This document shows positions 27,240 to 35,868 of a stretch of DNA of 64,000 bases, in pieces. How positions within the stretch are numbered: the first letter of the stretch is position 1; every line of letters begins with the position of its first letter. Both the position numbers and the translations under genes were made by a program. The stretch lies in contig CAJNDS010000001.1 of NCBI GenBank assembly GCA_905221605.1, positions 218,525-282,524 of the forward strand. Reading direction: 5' to 3'. The notes below the pieces were generated by a model, which saw only the letters and a program-made list of their open reading frames with translations, ran no database searches and was not told the DNA's origin. The stretch comes from Symbiodinium natans (lineage: Eukaryota > Sar > Dinophyceae > Suessiales > Symbiodiniaceae).

Positions 27240-27600
27240 TCAAAGGTGTAGGGGTTTAGGGGTTTAGGGGGTTAGGGGTTTAGGGGTTTAGGGGTTTACG
27301 GGTTGACGGGTTTACGGGCTTACGGGTTTACAGGGTTTACAGGGTTTACAGGGTTTACAGGGTTTACAGGGTTTACAGGGTTTACAGGGTTTACAGGGTT
27401 TACAGGGGGTACAGGGTTTACAGGGTTTACAGGGTTTACAGGGTTTATAGGGTTTACAGGGTTTACAGGGTTTACAGGGTTTACAGGGTTTACAGGGTTT
27501 ACAGGGTTTACAGGGTTTACAGGGTTTACAGGGTTTACAGGTTTAGGGTTTCGGGGTTTCGGGGCTTAGGGGTTTAGAGGGGTACATATCAAACACGCTA
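27240..27600 (+). repeat. Variant telomere-type array: GTTTACAGG 9-mer, about 24 copies
   Basis: GGTTTAGGG units (27240-27320) change into a very regular TTTACAGGG 9-mer (27326-27540), interrupted once by GGGGTACAGGG and once by TTTATAGGG. The array encodes F-T-G repeats by chance. The homogeneous variant points to local tandem amplification. Confidence 0.95.
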
Positions 27601-27745
27601 ATCTACATCCTTGAAAGCACTGTTAGGCGCGGGCATCATACAAGCTGCCTGCTTGTGCGAAGTGCTCTTGCCGTAGGCCGCTTTGGCACTCTGTTGCAGA
27701 GCCCCGGAAACGCTGTCGCTCTTGCCTTCTGAATGTGCCCGAATG
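27600..27745 (+). CDS. Possible exon
   Basis: Open on + as ESTVRRGHHTSCLLVRSA, then L-A-V-G-R-F-G-T-L-L-Q-S to a TGA near 27731. Borders are not defined. Confidence 0.25.
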
Positions 27746-27754
27746 AAGCATGTT

Positions 27755-27990
27755 GAGACAGGTATTCTTATTTGTATGAGTAGTAATAGTATGATTCGTA
27801 TCCGTAGTATTATTAATAGCATTATGAGTCGTATTCGTACTATTAGCATTGCTCGTATTTTTAGTAGTACTAGCATTATGCGTATGATTTGCATTGTTAG
27901 TCTTATTAGTGTTGTTCGCATGATTTGTATTCGTAGTATTATTCGTCTTATTTTATTATTTCTAGTGTTAGTAGTCTCGTTTTTCATTAA
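27755..27990 (+). repeat. Degenerate AT-rich repeat (TATTCGTAGTATTA type)
   Basis: Variants of ATTCGTA, AGTATTA and TAGCATT recur irregularly. The frames read I/S/R on + and R/I/M on - and are not genes. Confidence 0.7.
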
Positions 27991-28099
27991 GGGTGATCGC
28001 GCAAAGGGTGCTCATTGTGCCGCCCATTTTTGCCCTGACGCTCTTAGTTGCATTTGCTGCTTGCTAGCCTGGCCGGGTGGACTGCGGGGGGTTTACGGT

Positions 28100-28348
28100 T
28101 TAGGTTTTGGGGACGAGCCATGTCCATGTCCCGATGTCAGAGACAATGCGCGGGGGAAGCGCACTGGAGATCGACGTATAAAACCAGTCGAGCTGCAAAA
28201 TCCTGCGAGTACTGATGCGCGCCTCGCTGGTCCACTGGTCGTTCTTCGCCGCGAAAGCTGAGAGTTTCCTTAGGGCATCTTCGCGTTTAAGCAGCACGAG
28301 TCGATGGACAGGTGGTTGGACGGACTGCACACTTGCGTGCCTCGTCAA
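28100..28348. other. Unique island, strand unclear
   Basis: The - strand reads LLKREDALRKLSAFAAKN and ISTRRILQLDWFYTSIS; the + strand reads IKPVELQNPASTDARLAG. If the - reading is real it would be the only reverse exon noted. Not resolved. Confidence 0.25.
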
Positions 28349-28383
28349 GGTCCCCCATACTTAGGAGTACCTGGAAACTGCAT

Positions 28384-28532
28384 CCCTAAACCCAAAACCC
28401 AAAACCCAAAACCCTAAACCCTAAACCCTAAACCCTAAACCCTAAACCCTAAACCCTAAACCCTAAATGAGGCAGCTTTCAGGGCACCCTGGACCCTGAA
28501 CCCTAAACCCTAAACCCTAAACCTTAAACCCT
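28384..28532 (-). repeat. Telomere-type array (CCCTAAA) in two blocks
   Basis: CCCAAAA variants then about eight CCCTAAA units, a 30-bp break, then four more, ending just before exon 28547. Confidence 0.9.
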
Positions 28533-28546
28533 GGGTCGCGGCTCAG

Positions 28547-28631
28547 ATCTCCCGCAACCCAGGGGACCCATCGCCAACCCGAAGCCCTCTAGAAGGATGG
28601 TCCGTGTCTGCTTTTGCAAGCACTAGGCTTG
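28547..28631 (+). CDS. Predicted exon
   Basis: Acceptor GCGGCTCAG, 28 codons ISRNPGDPSPTRSPLEGW then S-V-S-A-F-A-S-T-R-L, donor G|GTTAGG. Confidence 0.5.
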
Positions 28632-28645
28632 GTTAGGTCCCTGGA

Positions 28646-28811
28646 AGATTCTTGAGGTTCCCTTGATTGGGTTGAAGAGGGTCATACTTGCGAGTACTTC
28701 TTGAAGGGCCTTAAGTTGAGATGTTCTTATACTAACTGTCCTGAATAGGGGCTAGAATAGGGGGTACTAGAATCCCTTGTGAAGGAGTGCTAGTGTAAGG
28801 GGGAACATCCC
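28646..28811 (+). mobile_element. Family E element followed by family B element
   Basis: Left part: GGTTCCCTTGATTGGGTTGA...GAAGGGCCTTAAG (family E). Right part from 28720: GATGTTCTTATACTAACTGT ... GCTAGTGTAAGGGGGAACATCCC ends (family B, terminal inverted repeats). Confidence 0.55.
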
Positions 28812-28869
28812 AATTCTTCAGGTCCATCCTAGTAGGGCCTTGGAGTAGGGAGCCGCTACTTCTATGAAG

Positions 28870-28902
28870 AGCCCCAGATGATTGACCCCGAGCTTCTGCC
28901 TT
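28870..28902 (+). CDS. Possible short exon
   Basis: After ACTTCTATGAAG, reads (E)PQMIDPELLP and meets GTGTTT. Very short, so support is weak. Confidence 0.3.
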
Positions 28903-28934
28903 GTGTTTTTTAAGTCGATGTACATTGACTACAA

Positions 28935-29015
28935 ATAAATAAACAATATATATATATATATAAACATGCATATATATATATGTATGTATACATATATATA
29001 TATATACGTGTACAC
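28935..29015 (+). repeat. TA-rich microsatellite
   Basis: Runs of TATATATA with GTATGTATAC. The frames here (Y/I/H-rich) are artefacts. Confidence 0.85.
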
Positions 29016-29091
29016 ACATAGTATTAGCTTCCTTTTTTGTTGGGGGGGGGCATGGCCTTTGTCAACCTTCAACATTGTTTTGTGTTCCCAG

Positions 29092-29155
29092 AGGCACGTG
29101 TGTGCAGAGTGCCAGCTGCCTGATCTCCCACTGCAGCGGCGATGCCAACAACCGA
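29092..29155 (+). CDS. Predicted exon, Cys-containing
   Basis: Acceptor TTTTGTGTTCCCAG, reads RHVCAECQLPDLPLQRRC, followed by GC donor GCCCCTAAACCC or by a stop formed by the CCC-TAA repeat. Confidence 0.45.
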
Positions 29156-29272
29156 GCCCCTAAACCCTAAACCCTAAACCCGAAACCCGAAACCCTAAAC
29201 CCTAAACCCTAAACCCCAAACCCCAAACCCTAAACCCTAAACCCCAAACCCCAAACCCCAAACCCCCAAACC
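29156..29272 (-). repeat. Telomere-type array (CCCTAAA to CCCCAAA)
   Basis: CCCTAAA and CCCGAAA units change step by step into CCCCAAAC, the same variant series seen at 39150-39260. Confidence 0.9.
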
Positions 29273-29286
29273 AATCGTCCACTGCT

Positions 29287-29442
29287 GGGGGGGGGGGGAG
29301 GGGGGGGGGGGGAGGGGGGGGGGGGGGGGAGGGGGGGGGGGGGAAGGGGGGGGGGGGGAGGGAGGGGGGGGGGGAGGGGGGAGGGGGAGGGGGGGGGGGG
29401 GGACGGGGGGAGGGGGGGACGGGGGGAGGGGGGGACGGGGGC
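29287..29442 (+). repeat. G-rich tract (poly-G with A/AC breaks), about 155 bp
   Basis: Long G runs interrupted by single A, AA or AC. It can form G-quadruplexes and is a likely place for base-calling or length error. The Pro-rich - strand frame is not a gene. Confidence 0.9.
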
Positions 29443-29453
29443 TTTGCACCTTG

Positions 29454-29533
29454 AGCACTAACAGTCCTCGATAAGGATTCTAGGGGGCACTCTAATCCCT
29501 ATTAGGGACGGTTAGCACAAGGAAGAACATCCC
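29454..29533 (+). mobile_element. Family B element, shortened
   Basis: GCACTAACAGTCCTCGATAAGG ends in GACGGTTAGCACAAGGAAGAACATCCC-like words; compare the complete copies at 32668 and 53041. Confidence 0.5.
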
Positions 29534-29560
29534 AAACTGTAACCTCAGCCTATTCCTAAG

Positions 29561-29646
29561 CACTGCGGTGTGGGGTATTGACACTCCCCACCCTTCGAAA
29601 GGTAAGTACTGTGACTGTTGAGAACTGCCCCGAGCTGAAGCCATCT
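29561..29646 (+). CDS. Predicted exon, LRR-like
   Basis: Acceptor TATTCCTAAG, reads LRCGVLTLPTLRKVSTVT then V-E-N-C-P-E-L-K-P-S, donor T|GTTTAGGG from the following array. It contains GGTAAGTACT, a perfect donor that would be ignored in this model. Confidence 0.4.
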
Positions 29647-30466
29647 GTTTAGGGTTTAGGGTTTGGGTTTAGGGTGTAGGGTTTAGGGTTTAGGGAACTG
29701 ACCATACGGACATTGGATAAGTGCCTGGTGTTGCCTGCAGCGTCCTCACCCTAAAGGCTTCAAGTTTTAGTGTATATCCCTAAACCCTTAGCCTTAAACC
29801 CGAAGCCTTTACCGCCAACCCCCCTAATTAAACCCCAAACCCTTCAACCCTCATCACTCATCGCTTCCCCTTTTTACTAAGCGCACCCTAATTTAAACAA
29901 AAGCAACTTCCGGAAAGTCCTCCCGAATCACCCGCACAAAATAACACCTGTTCCGAAGTGGGGAGTGGGCTGAGGGCTCCCAAAACCCTCAAGCCAACCA
30001 ACATCCTGAAGCTCCCCTCCCTGCCCTCCTATCTCTCTCTCTCTCTCTCTCTCGCTCGCTCGCTCGCTCGTTTTCAGTTTACACCCGAATTAAGCAATTG
30101 CCCTGAAGCCGACCCTAACCCCTTTGGACCCCAAACATGACATTTGGATAACAACATCACCCTAATAATGCAAACACATTTCGAGTGTCTAATGGGGGGG
30201 GGGTTGGGCGCCCGTGGAACATTAGGCGGACGGGATTCTATAAGCCCTAAAACTCTCAGCCCTAAACCTTCTCACCAGGTTGCTGGCATGGTCTAAAGCA
30301 GCGATGTAGGTTACGGGCGTTATGCCTGCAGAGTGCGAGCGAAACAATGTTTCAGCTTGCGCTTCGTGTTCAAGACCCCGCTCCCCCTCATCGGTTACGG
30401 AGTTCGTGGTTTGCCTCGGCATTATATGCATGTGTCATATCTGCTTGCTTCTGTCATGTACTGCAG
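29647..30466. other. Intron-like stretch
   Basis: A TTTAGGG array (29646-29696), scattered CCCTAAA-like words, a CT/CGCT microsatellite (30032-30072) and a G run at 30195. A possible exon after ATGCCTGCAG (30332 on) reads SASETMFQLALRVQDPAP; not confirmed. Confidence 0.4.
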
Positions 30467-30563
30467 TGATGCCCGGCAATGGTTTCCGATAGACCTGGCA
30501 GAAGAAACCAGCGTTGCGGTTGAAAACAACTCCGTGGACGCCACACTCCGTGATTTGATTCAG
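30467..30563 (+). CDS. Predicted exon
   Basis: Acceptor CATGTACTGCAG, reads DARQWFPIDLAEETSVAV then E-N-N-S-V-D-A-T-L-R-D-L-I-Q, donor CAG|GTGTTT. CCCGAAA-type repeats follow. Confidence 0.5.
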
Positions 30564-30659
30564 GTGTTTGGGCCTTCAGATCCTAAACCCGAAACCCGAA
30601 ACCCCAAAACCCGAAACCCCAAACCCCCAAACCCAAAAACCTAAACCCACGGCATGAAG

Positions 30660-30778
30660 GTCGGTTTGGCGACTCAGGGAGTACGTTGTAAGGCTTGCCA
30701 GCCTCCCTCGCTCTGCTGTCTTGCCTTGCGAGCTCCGCCTGGCCTTGTCCAGCTGCCGTGTAGCTCCGTAGCTCCATG
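30660..30778 (+). CDS. Possible exon
   Basis: After CGGCATGAAG, open as VGLATQGVRCKACQPPSL, then L/P/C-rich to a TGA at 30777. The opposite strand is also open, so confidence is limited. 30780-31250 shows no feature beyond TTTAAGGG-like words. Confidence 0.3.
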
Positions 30779-31253
30779 AAGCAAAAGCCCTCCTGGGGTA
30801 AAGGCCAACCTCGATGTGCAAAGGCAACCGCATATTGTTTTTAAGGGTATTTAAGGAGATTTTAAGGGTTTTTACAGAGTAATTAGTTAAGAGTATCGAA
30901 GACTACTTACGGGCATTTCAGGGCATTTCAGGAATCAAGGGCTCAGAAAAGGTTTTCGGGTCGAAGGGCTTTGGGGCCCAATTGCCAAGTTAAGCTTGCG
31001 AGAGTCACGTGATCGGCTCCGGTGGACATTCTGAGTCCCCCCTGGCATGGCGGAAGTGGCGGAGGACGCCCGAAATTCGTACGGATACTTTGAGGGGGTG
31101 TTGAGTTGCGTGTTCGGAAGGCTTTTTGGGGTTTAGGGTTCGAAGGCTTTCGATGGTTAAGGGCTGTGTTTTGGGGTTTCTAGGATATTCTAGGATTTTT
31201 TTCGTAGGTTCGGTGGTTGGGGTTTTGGGTTTGACGGGCACGCCGTCGGGCAG

Positions 31254-31359
31254 CCAAGTAGCAGTAGAAGTAGCATGGCCGCACGGCAGACTCTTCCAAG
31301 TGCATGGTGGAGATCGGGAGAGATCTTCGATTAAGCCGCATAAGCCCTACAAAGCCTGA
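31254..31359 (+). CDS. Predicted exon
   Basis: Acceptor CCGTCGGGCAG, reads QVAVEVAWPHGRLFQVHG then G-D-R-E-R-S-S to a TGA at 31357. A second open frame (PSSSRSSMAARQTLP) cannot be excluded. Confidence 0.4.
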
Positions 31360-31375
31360 ACCTGAAACTGGGCAG

Positions 31376-31486
31376 TGGCTACCGGGATAGTCTTATTCGC
31401 ACCAAAGAGGACCTTGCCGCAGTTTTGCCGCTGGCGAGAGAGGGGCGTGTACATGTCATGCAAAGAGAGGGGGTAGGCTGGCTGGA
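31376..31486 (+). CDS. Predicted exon
   Basis: Acceptor AACTGGGCAG, reads GYRDSLIRTKEDLAAVLP then L-A-R-E-G-R-V-H-V-M-Q-R-E-G-V-G-W-L. It runs into the GGGAAGGGGAGG repeat; the donor was not found. Confidence 0.45.
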
Positions 31487-31622
31487 GGGGAAAGCGGGGG
31501 AGGAAGGGGAGAGGGAAGGGGAGGGGGAAGGGGAGGGGGAAGGGGAGGTTAAGGGGAGGGGGAAGGGGAGGGGGAAAGGGAGGGGGAAGGGGAGGGGGAA
31601 AGGGAGGGGGAAGGCGGGGGAA
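31487..31622 (+). repeat. GGGAAGGGGAGG purine microsatellite
   Basis: About 130 bp of GGGGA/AGGGG blocks with a period of 12. The opposite strand gives the P/F/L frame at 31379-31651, not a gene. Confidence 0.85.
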
Positions 31623-31787
31623 GGACTCTCATTGTCACTACAATACCCCAATTTCTATTCCTCCTCCCTCGCCTAGAGGAGGGAGCCTCGGCGGATTTCA
31701 GGAACCTGCCAAATCACTTTGCTGGTTACTGCAGTCCCTTTGAACCCTAAACCCCCAAAACCCCAAACCCTAATCCCTGCCGTGCAG

Positions 31788-31889
31788 GAAACTCTGCAGG
31801 GCGAAGCATTGAGCTCCAGCTGCAAAGAACTGAAGCCAAACCCGAAGCCCTTCAATCGTTCGCAGGATTTTGCGGATCTACAATGTTGA
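31788..31889 (+). CDS. Predicted exon (may be terminal)
   Basis: Acceptor TGCCGTGCAG, reads ETLQGEALSSSCKELKPN then P-K-P-F-N-R-S-Q-D-F-A-D-L-Q-C and TGA. CCCCAAA repeats lie just upstream. Confidence 0.45.
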   Translation, partial: ETLQGEALSSSCKELKPNPKPFNRSQDFADLQC

Positions 31890-32111
31890 ACGGGCTTATC
31901 GTTTCGTGGGTTTCGTGTTGTTTCTCTCTCGGTTTTTCTGAAATAGGTTGTCAGGGATTTACACGAAATACCTCTTGGCATGAGTGGCTCACCAGGTTCG
32001 GGGTGTTTTTTTTTTGTTTTTCTTGTGCAGCGTCTTTGGGCTTTAGGGTTTCATTGGTTTAGGGCTTTCTGGGGTCAGGGTTTTGCGGGTTTTGCAGAGG
32101 GCCTTTGTGTT

Positions 32112-32150
<39 letters not shown>

Positions 32151-32430
32151 GGGCCATTGAGGTTGGGGATTTTGGTGATGGGGGCTTACGTTTTTTTGTT
32201 TGAAGGCTCAGGGTTTTCGATCTTCGGTCCGTCTTAAGGGGTATAGGGAGGGACCCTGAGCAGTGGCCCTTGAATTCTTCCCCTATATATCCTGTTGAAC
32301 CGAAAACCCTCTCACACCAAAATCCTGAACCCCAAGACGCTTAATCTAAACACCTTAGTAAACCCCCAAACACCCGAAAACCCTGAGCCTGAACAACCCT
32401 AAACCCTAAACCCTGCACCCTCCAAGGCAG
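31890..32430. other. Intron-like stretch with a poly-G run
   Basis: GGGTTT-rich text, a run of over 30 G at 32117-32148, and CCCTAAA units at 32395-32416 before the acceptor at 32430. Confidence 0.45.
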
Positions 32431-32511
32431 GACGCTGCCGAGGCAGACGTGGACTATGGGGATCGGCCGGAGCTTCCCTTTGATCCGCCCGAGGCAGGCT
32501 TCAGCCGGCAG
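32431..32511 (+). CDS. Predicted exon, acidic, 27 codons
   Basis: Acceptor CTCCAAGGCAG, reads DAAEADVDYGDRPELPFD then P-P-E-A-G-F-S-R-Q, donor CAG|GTTGAG. CCCTAAA units upstream and a TTTAGGG array downstream; one of the clearest cases of that order. Confidence 0.55.
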
Positions 32512-32519
32512 GTTGAGGG

Positions 32520-32637
32520 TTGGTTTAGGGTTTAGGGTTTAGGGTTTAGGGTTTAGGGTTTAGGGTTTAGGGTTTAGGGTTTAGGGTTTAGGGTTTAGGG
32601 TTTAGGGTTTAGGGTTTAGGGTTTAGGGTTTAGGGCT
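32520..32637 (+). repeat. Telomere-type array (TTTAGGG), about 17 perfect units
   Basis: Begins 9 bp inside the intron that follows exon 32431-32511. Confidence 0.95.
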
Positions 32638-32667
32638 TTCAGGGGAGGTTTTTAGGGTTTTTTTTTT

Positions 32668-32765
32668 GGGATGTTCCCCCTGATTCTAAACAGTCCTTAA
32701 GCGGGATTATAGCATCCACTTTTGTAATGCCTATGAAGGACTGTTAGTATAAGGGGGAAGACGTC
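32668..32765 (+). mobile_element. MITE-like family B element with terminal inverted repeats
   Basis: GGGATGTTCCCCCTGATTCT at the left; AGTATAAGGGGGAAGACGTC at the right; internal AACAGTCCTTAA / AAGGACTGTT also pair. The whole 98 bp can fold back. Confidence 0.7.
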
Positions 32766-32875
32766 AAGTTTAGGGTTTAGGGGCGCTTTGTAGGGGGGGA
32801 TGACAAGGCCCTCATAGCCCATCCTGGTAGCGTCTGGAGTAGGGCTTCTTGTTTGGTAGGTTCAGTTTATTACAG

Positions 32876-32952
32876 GCTCTTCTGAGATACCGATGATGAC
32901 GGACAATTCGGGGCCACAAGGGCCCATCATCTGGAGAACGCCCTGCTGCTTT
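32876..32952 (+). CDS. Predicted exon
   Basis: Acceptor GTTTATTACAG, reads SSEIPMMTDNSGPQGPII then W-R-T-P-C-C-F, donor GTGAACC leading into CCCTAAA units. Confidence 0.5.
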
Positions 32953-33079
32953 GTGAACCCTAAACCCTAAACCCTAAACTCTAAACCCTAAACCCTAAAC
33001 CCCAAACCCGCTACTGCTTTGTGAGAGCTTTGACAGAGTCGGGTCTGATGAGTCCTCAAGCCCCCTCTTCTCCCCAACG

Positions 33080-33370
33080 CTCAGCCCCACACCCTACAAA
33101 CCCTAAATCCCACAAACCCTAAACCCAATAAGCCCTAAACTGCATGAACCCAAAACACCCAGAAGCCCTAAACATTATACCCCCCCAAACCCTATACACC
33201 CAGAATCTCAAAACCCTCTAAGCCCTCCTGAACGCCCTAAAGCCCAAACCCTCAACCCCAAAGACGTTCCAGGCCCTAAATCATACACACCACCCTAAAC
33301 CCTCCACACTCCCTAGACCCGAGACCCTAATCCCTAAACCCGAAACCCTAAACCCTAAACGCTAAACCTC
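33080..33370 (-). repeat. Degenerate CCCTAAA-like stretch
   Basis: ACCCTACAAACCCTAAATCC, CCCAATAAGCCC and similar words, ending with CCCGAAACCCTAAACCCTAA. Confidence 0.65.
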
Positions 33371-33374
33371 AACA

Positions 33375-33441
33375 CGGCATCCGCTGGCCCGACGACACAG
33401 GAAGTGCAGCAGCTCCTCCGACCGCAGGACTGGGATGCCAG
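33375..33441 (+). CDS. Possible exon
   Basis: Open as ASAGPTTQEVQQLLRPQD, W-D-A; the acceptor could be before GCATCC or at GACACAG (33400). TTTAGGG variants follow. Confidence 0.3.
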
Positions 33442-33459
33442 GGCCTGAACGCCTGGGGT

Positions 33460-33690
33460 TTGTAGAGTTTGGGGTTTCGGGTTTAGGGTTTCGGGTCTGG
33501 GGTGTAGGGTTTGTAGAGTTGGGTTTAGGGGTTGTAGAGTTTGGGGTTTAGGCTTTAGGGTTTAGGGGTTGTAGAGTTTGGGGTTTAGGCTTGAGGGTTT
33601 GCAGAGTTTGGGGTTTGGGGTTTAGGGTTTGGGGTTTAGGGTTGGCAGAGTTTGGGGTTTCGGGTTTAGGGTTTAGGGTTTAGGGTTTGG
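33460..33690 (+). repeat. Variant telomere-type array with a GTAGAGTTTGGGG motif
   Basis: TTTAGGG, TTTCGGG and TTTGGGG units separated by TTGTAGAGTTTGGGG, about five times at 40-50 bp spacing, a higher-order repeat. Confidence 0.8.
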
Positions 33691-33839
33691 ACACTCGACC
33701 ATTCCAGCACCCTGCCTACTGGCCAGTTTTAGTTGAGGGCCTTGGGGGTTTGAAGATGCTGTTTCCTCTTGGGGGGAGATCCCTGGTAAAAAACAAAACA
33801 CGGACGGCCCCTTAGAGAAGTGTTCTACTTCCTCAGCCC

Positions 33840-33998
33840 TTAACCCTGAACCCTAAAACCCACAACCCCAAACCCTACACCCTCAAACCTAAATCCTAAA
33901 CCCTAAACCCTCAAACCTAAACCCTCAATCCTCGAACCTAAACCCTCAACCCTCAACCCTAAACCCTCAACCCTCAACCCTCAACCCTGTACCCTAAC
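33840..33998 (-). repeat. Variant array (CCCTAAA / CCCTCAA)
   Basis: Mixed CCCTAAA and CCCTCAACCCTCAA units leading to the acceptor of exon 34007. Confidence 0.85.
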
Positions 33999-34006
33999 CG
34001 CCAGAG

Positions 34007-34061
34007 CCAACTGAGGCACTTGCCCAGGCCTGGCAGGCCGCCGAGGCCACGTGGATCCTTT
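34007..34061 (+). CDS. Predicted short exon
   Basis: Acceptor ACCGCCAGAG, reads PTEALAQAWQAAEATWIL, GC donor GCTAGCG or a stop (TAG). A TTTAGGG-type array starts 8 bp later. Confidence 0.35.
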
Positions 34062-34199
34062 GCTAGCGTTTAGGGCTTAGGGTTTAGGGTGTAGGGCTTA
34101 GGGCTTAGGGTTTCTCTAGGCTTGAAGGCTTTAACGTTCTTGGAAGGTTCTTGTTTAGCAGGGGGGAACGGGTTGAGAGCGAGGTCTCCCGCGATGCAG

Positions 34200-34274
34200 C
34201 AAGAGCCTTCTCTCAGAAGACTGCAGTTTTACCTCCACCAGGAAATTACCCTCACCCAAAATCAGGCCCGATAA
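34200..34274 (+). CDS. Predicted exon (may be terminal)
   Basis: Acceptor CCCGCGATGCAG, reads QEPSLRRLQFYLHQEITL then T-Q-N-Q-A-R and TAA; a GA donor (GATAAA) at 34270 is the alternative. Confidence 0.4.
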   Translation, partial: QEPSLRRLQFYLHQEITLTQNQAR

Positions 34275-34559
34275 ATAGCCCTGAAATGCGCCTTATTATT
34301 TAGCCCTGGGGTTGGGGGCCGTTGAGGTGGCTAGAATTGGATCCCATGCGTTCAGCGGCTGAATGCGCCCAGTAGGCCAGTGAATGCCCGTCTGCAAGCG
34401 ATCATAGGCAGAAACGCAGCTTTTTCAGTGTGACAGTTCTCCTTAAACAGGGCCCCCCAAAAGGCCACTTGATTTGGATCAATGGCCATGTGAGACATGA
34501 GATCCTCAGTGTGGGGTGGCAGTCTTACCAGCACGTCCGCAGTTTGCGGTTTGTGGGAT

Positions 34560-34691
34560 TACTTGGAGGTTCATGGTACTTAGTAGCTAATTATAACTGT
34601 ACTTATAACCCACGACAAGCCCCTTAAGTGCTCTAATATGGTTAGAAGTACAGGTATAAGTATAGCTACTATGTACCATGAACTCCAAGTA
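34560..34691 (+). mobile_element. MITE-like family A element, complete, inverted repeats of about 45 bp
   Basis: Left end TACTTGGAGGTTCATGGTAC + TTAGTAGCTAATTATAACTG; right end TAGCTACTATGTACCATGAA + CTCCAAGTA. The two arms pair over almost their whole length. A second copy begins only 95 bp further on. Confidence 0.75.
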
Positions 34692-34692
34692 G

Positions 34693-34792
34693 GTTTCAGG
34701 ATTAGGACGGAGATTGCATCTTGGAGCTGTTCTTCCAACCGGCTTCCTTCCCGCAAGCCCCCAAGCTCGAGTGGGCCCATCAACTCTACTTG
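34693..34792 (+). CDS. Predicted exon squeezed between two family A elements
   Basis: It starts right after the ...CCAAGTAG end of one element and stops at the TACTTG|GAGG start of the next. Reads FRIRTEIASWSCSSNRLP then S-R-K-P-P-S-S-S-G-P-I-N-S-T. The element ends themselves seem to supply AG and GA splice dinucleotides. Confidence 0.45.
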
Positions 34793-34904
34793 GAGGCGCA
34801 TGGCACTTATAGTTCCAATGAGAACTGTACTTGTAAGCCCCCCTCGGTAGGTTCTAGGTAGACTTAGAATTGGGTACTTGTAACCTTATATGAACCTCCA
34901 AGTA
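34787..34904 (+). mobile_element. MITE-like family A element, second copy
   Basis: TACTTGGAGGCGCATGGCAC ... TATATGAACCTCCAAGTA. More diverged inside than the copy at 34560. Confidence 0.7.
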
Positions 34905-34905
34905 G

Positions 34906-35043
34906 GCACACGTCCTGCACGCCAGGCGCGGACAGCAGCGTGGCAGTCGCTTGGCCAAGGCACGCTCCCCACGCAGAGGAATCTGTGTGGTTTTCAAGTA
35001 CTTGCGTCTTGCATCCTCTTGCGTAGTAAATAATTGCTTGTAG
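34906..35043 (+). CDS. Predicted exon after a family A element, frame ambiguous
   Basis: Acceptor CCAAGTAG. One frame reads AHVLHARRGQQRGSRLAK and stays open to a TAG at 35041; another reads TSCTPGADSSVAVAWPRH, matches the phase of the upstream exon, and stops near 35024. One of them is probably real. Confidence 0.4.
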   Translation, partial: AHVLHARRGQQRGSRLAKARSPRRGICVVFKYLRLASSCVVNNCL

Positions 35044-35140
35044 TCCCATCCCATGTTCAATGACCCAAAACCTTAAACCTGAAAATCCCAGCTCTACATA
35101 ATCGTGCGACTTGTGGGACGACATCGCCACTGGCCCGCAG

Positions 35141-35242
35141 TACAAATGCGTGCTACTTCTTGTCGTCGATAGCTCTGAATGCTCCAGTACGGCACGATGC
35201 TACTTTCATAACACGCACCCTTTCAGGAGTAAAGCTGCAGAG
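35141..35242 (+). CDS. Possible exon
   Basis: Acceptor ACTGGCCCGCAG, reads YKCVLLLVVDSSECSSTA then R-C-Y-F-H-N-T-H-P-F-R-S-K-A-A-E, donor AGAG|GTTTCC. Confidence 0.4.
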
Positions 35243-35264
35243 GTTTCCCGGACTATGTATATGT

Positions 35265-35403
35265 ATATGTGTTTTGTAAATAAAATAAAATGAAATAGTA
35301 TAACGTAATATAGTACAATATAATATAATATACTATCATATCATATCATATAACATATATATATGTATATATGTCTATATCTAATATACATAATATAATA
35401 TAC
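35265..35403 (+). repeat. AT-rich repeat (ATAATATA, CATATCATAT)
   Basis: About 140 bp almost free of G and C, made of AATATA, TATCATATCA and TATATGTATAT words. Confidence 0.8.
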
Positions 35404-35447
35404 CTCTTTTTCACTTGGTTTCGCACTGCTTGGAGGCCTGGGCCCAG

Positions 35448-35530
35448 GAGCCTGGCAGGAGAAGCATTGGCTGCTGCTTGCAGAGCTTTCGGGCTTGGGT
35501 GGGCGCGAGCATCCCCCAATGGCCCAATGG
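35448..35530 (+). CDS. Possible exon
   Basis: After CTGGGCCCAG. One frame reads EPGRRSIGCCLQSFRAWV; another reads SLAGEALAAACRAFGLGW. Choice unclear; a C-array follows at 35550. Confidence 0.3.
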
Positions 35531-35868
35531 CGGGGGGGGGGGAATCAGGCCCTAAACCCTCAACCCTCAACCCTCAACCCTAAACCCTAAACCCGAAACC
35601 CTAAACCCTAAACTTATTCAGTTCAAGCCATAGGGCCGTTGGAGCCCACCCTTCAATTCGCTGTGGGGTTAGACTTGCATAGTACGTAGGGTTTCAGGGT
35701 TTAGGGTTTAGGGTTTAGGGCTTTTGCCTGAAGATCGCAAGATCTCCCAAGCGAAGCTCTCTTGTGTTGCCTCGACATTTCGTGACAGCTGGAAACAACA
35801 GCTTCTGTGACGTGAGTGGTACAGGCCCAAAGAGCAGACTTGTATCAGACCGGCGCAGCTATCTACCC

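Noticed and set aside
27303-27569. 88-codon F-T-G repeat protein
   Set aside because: Direct translation of the TTTACAGGG array.
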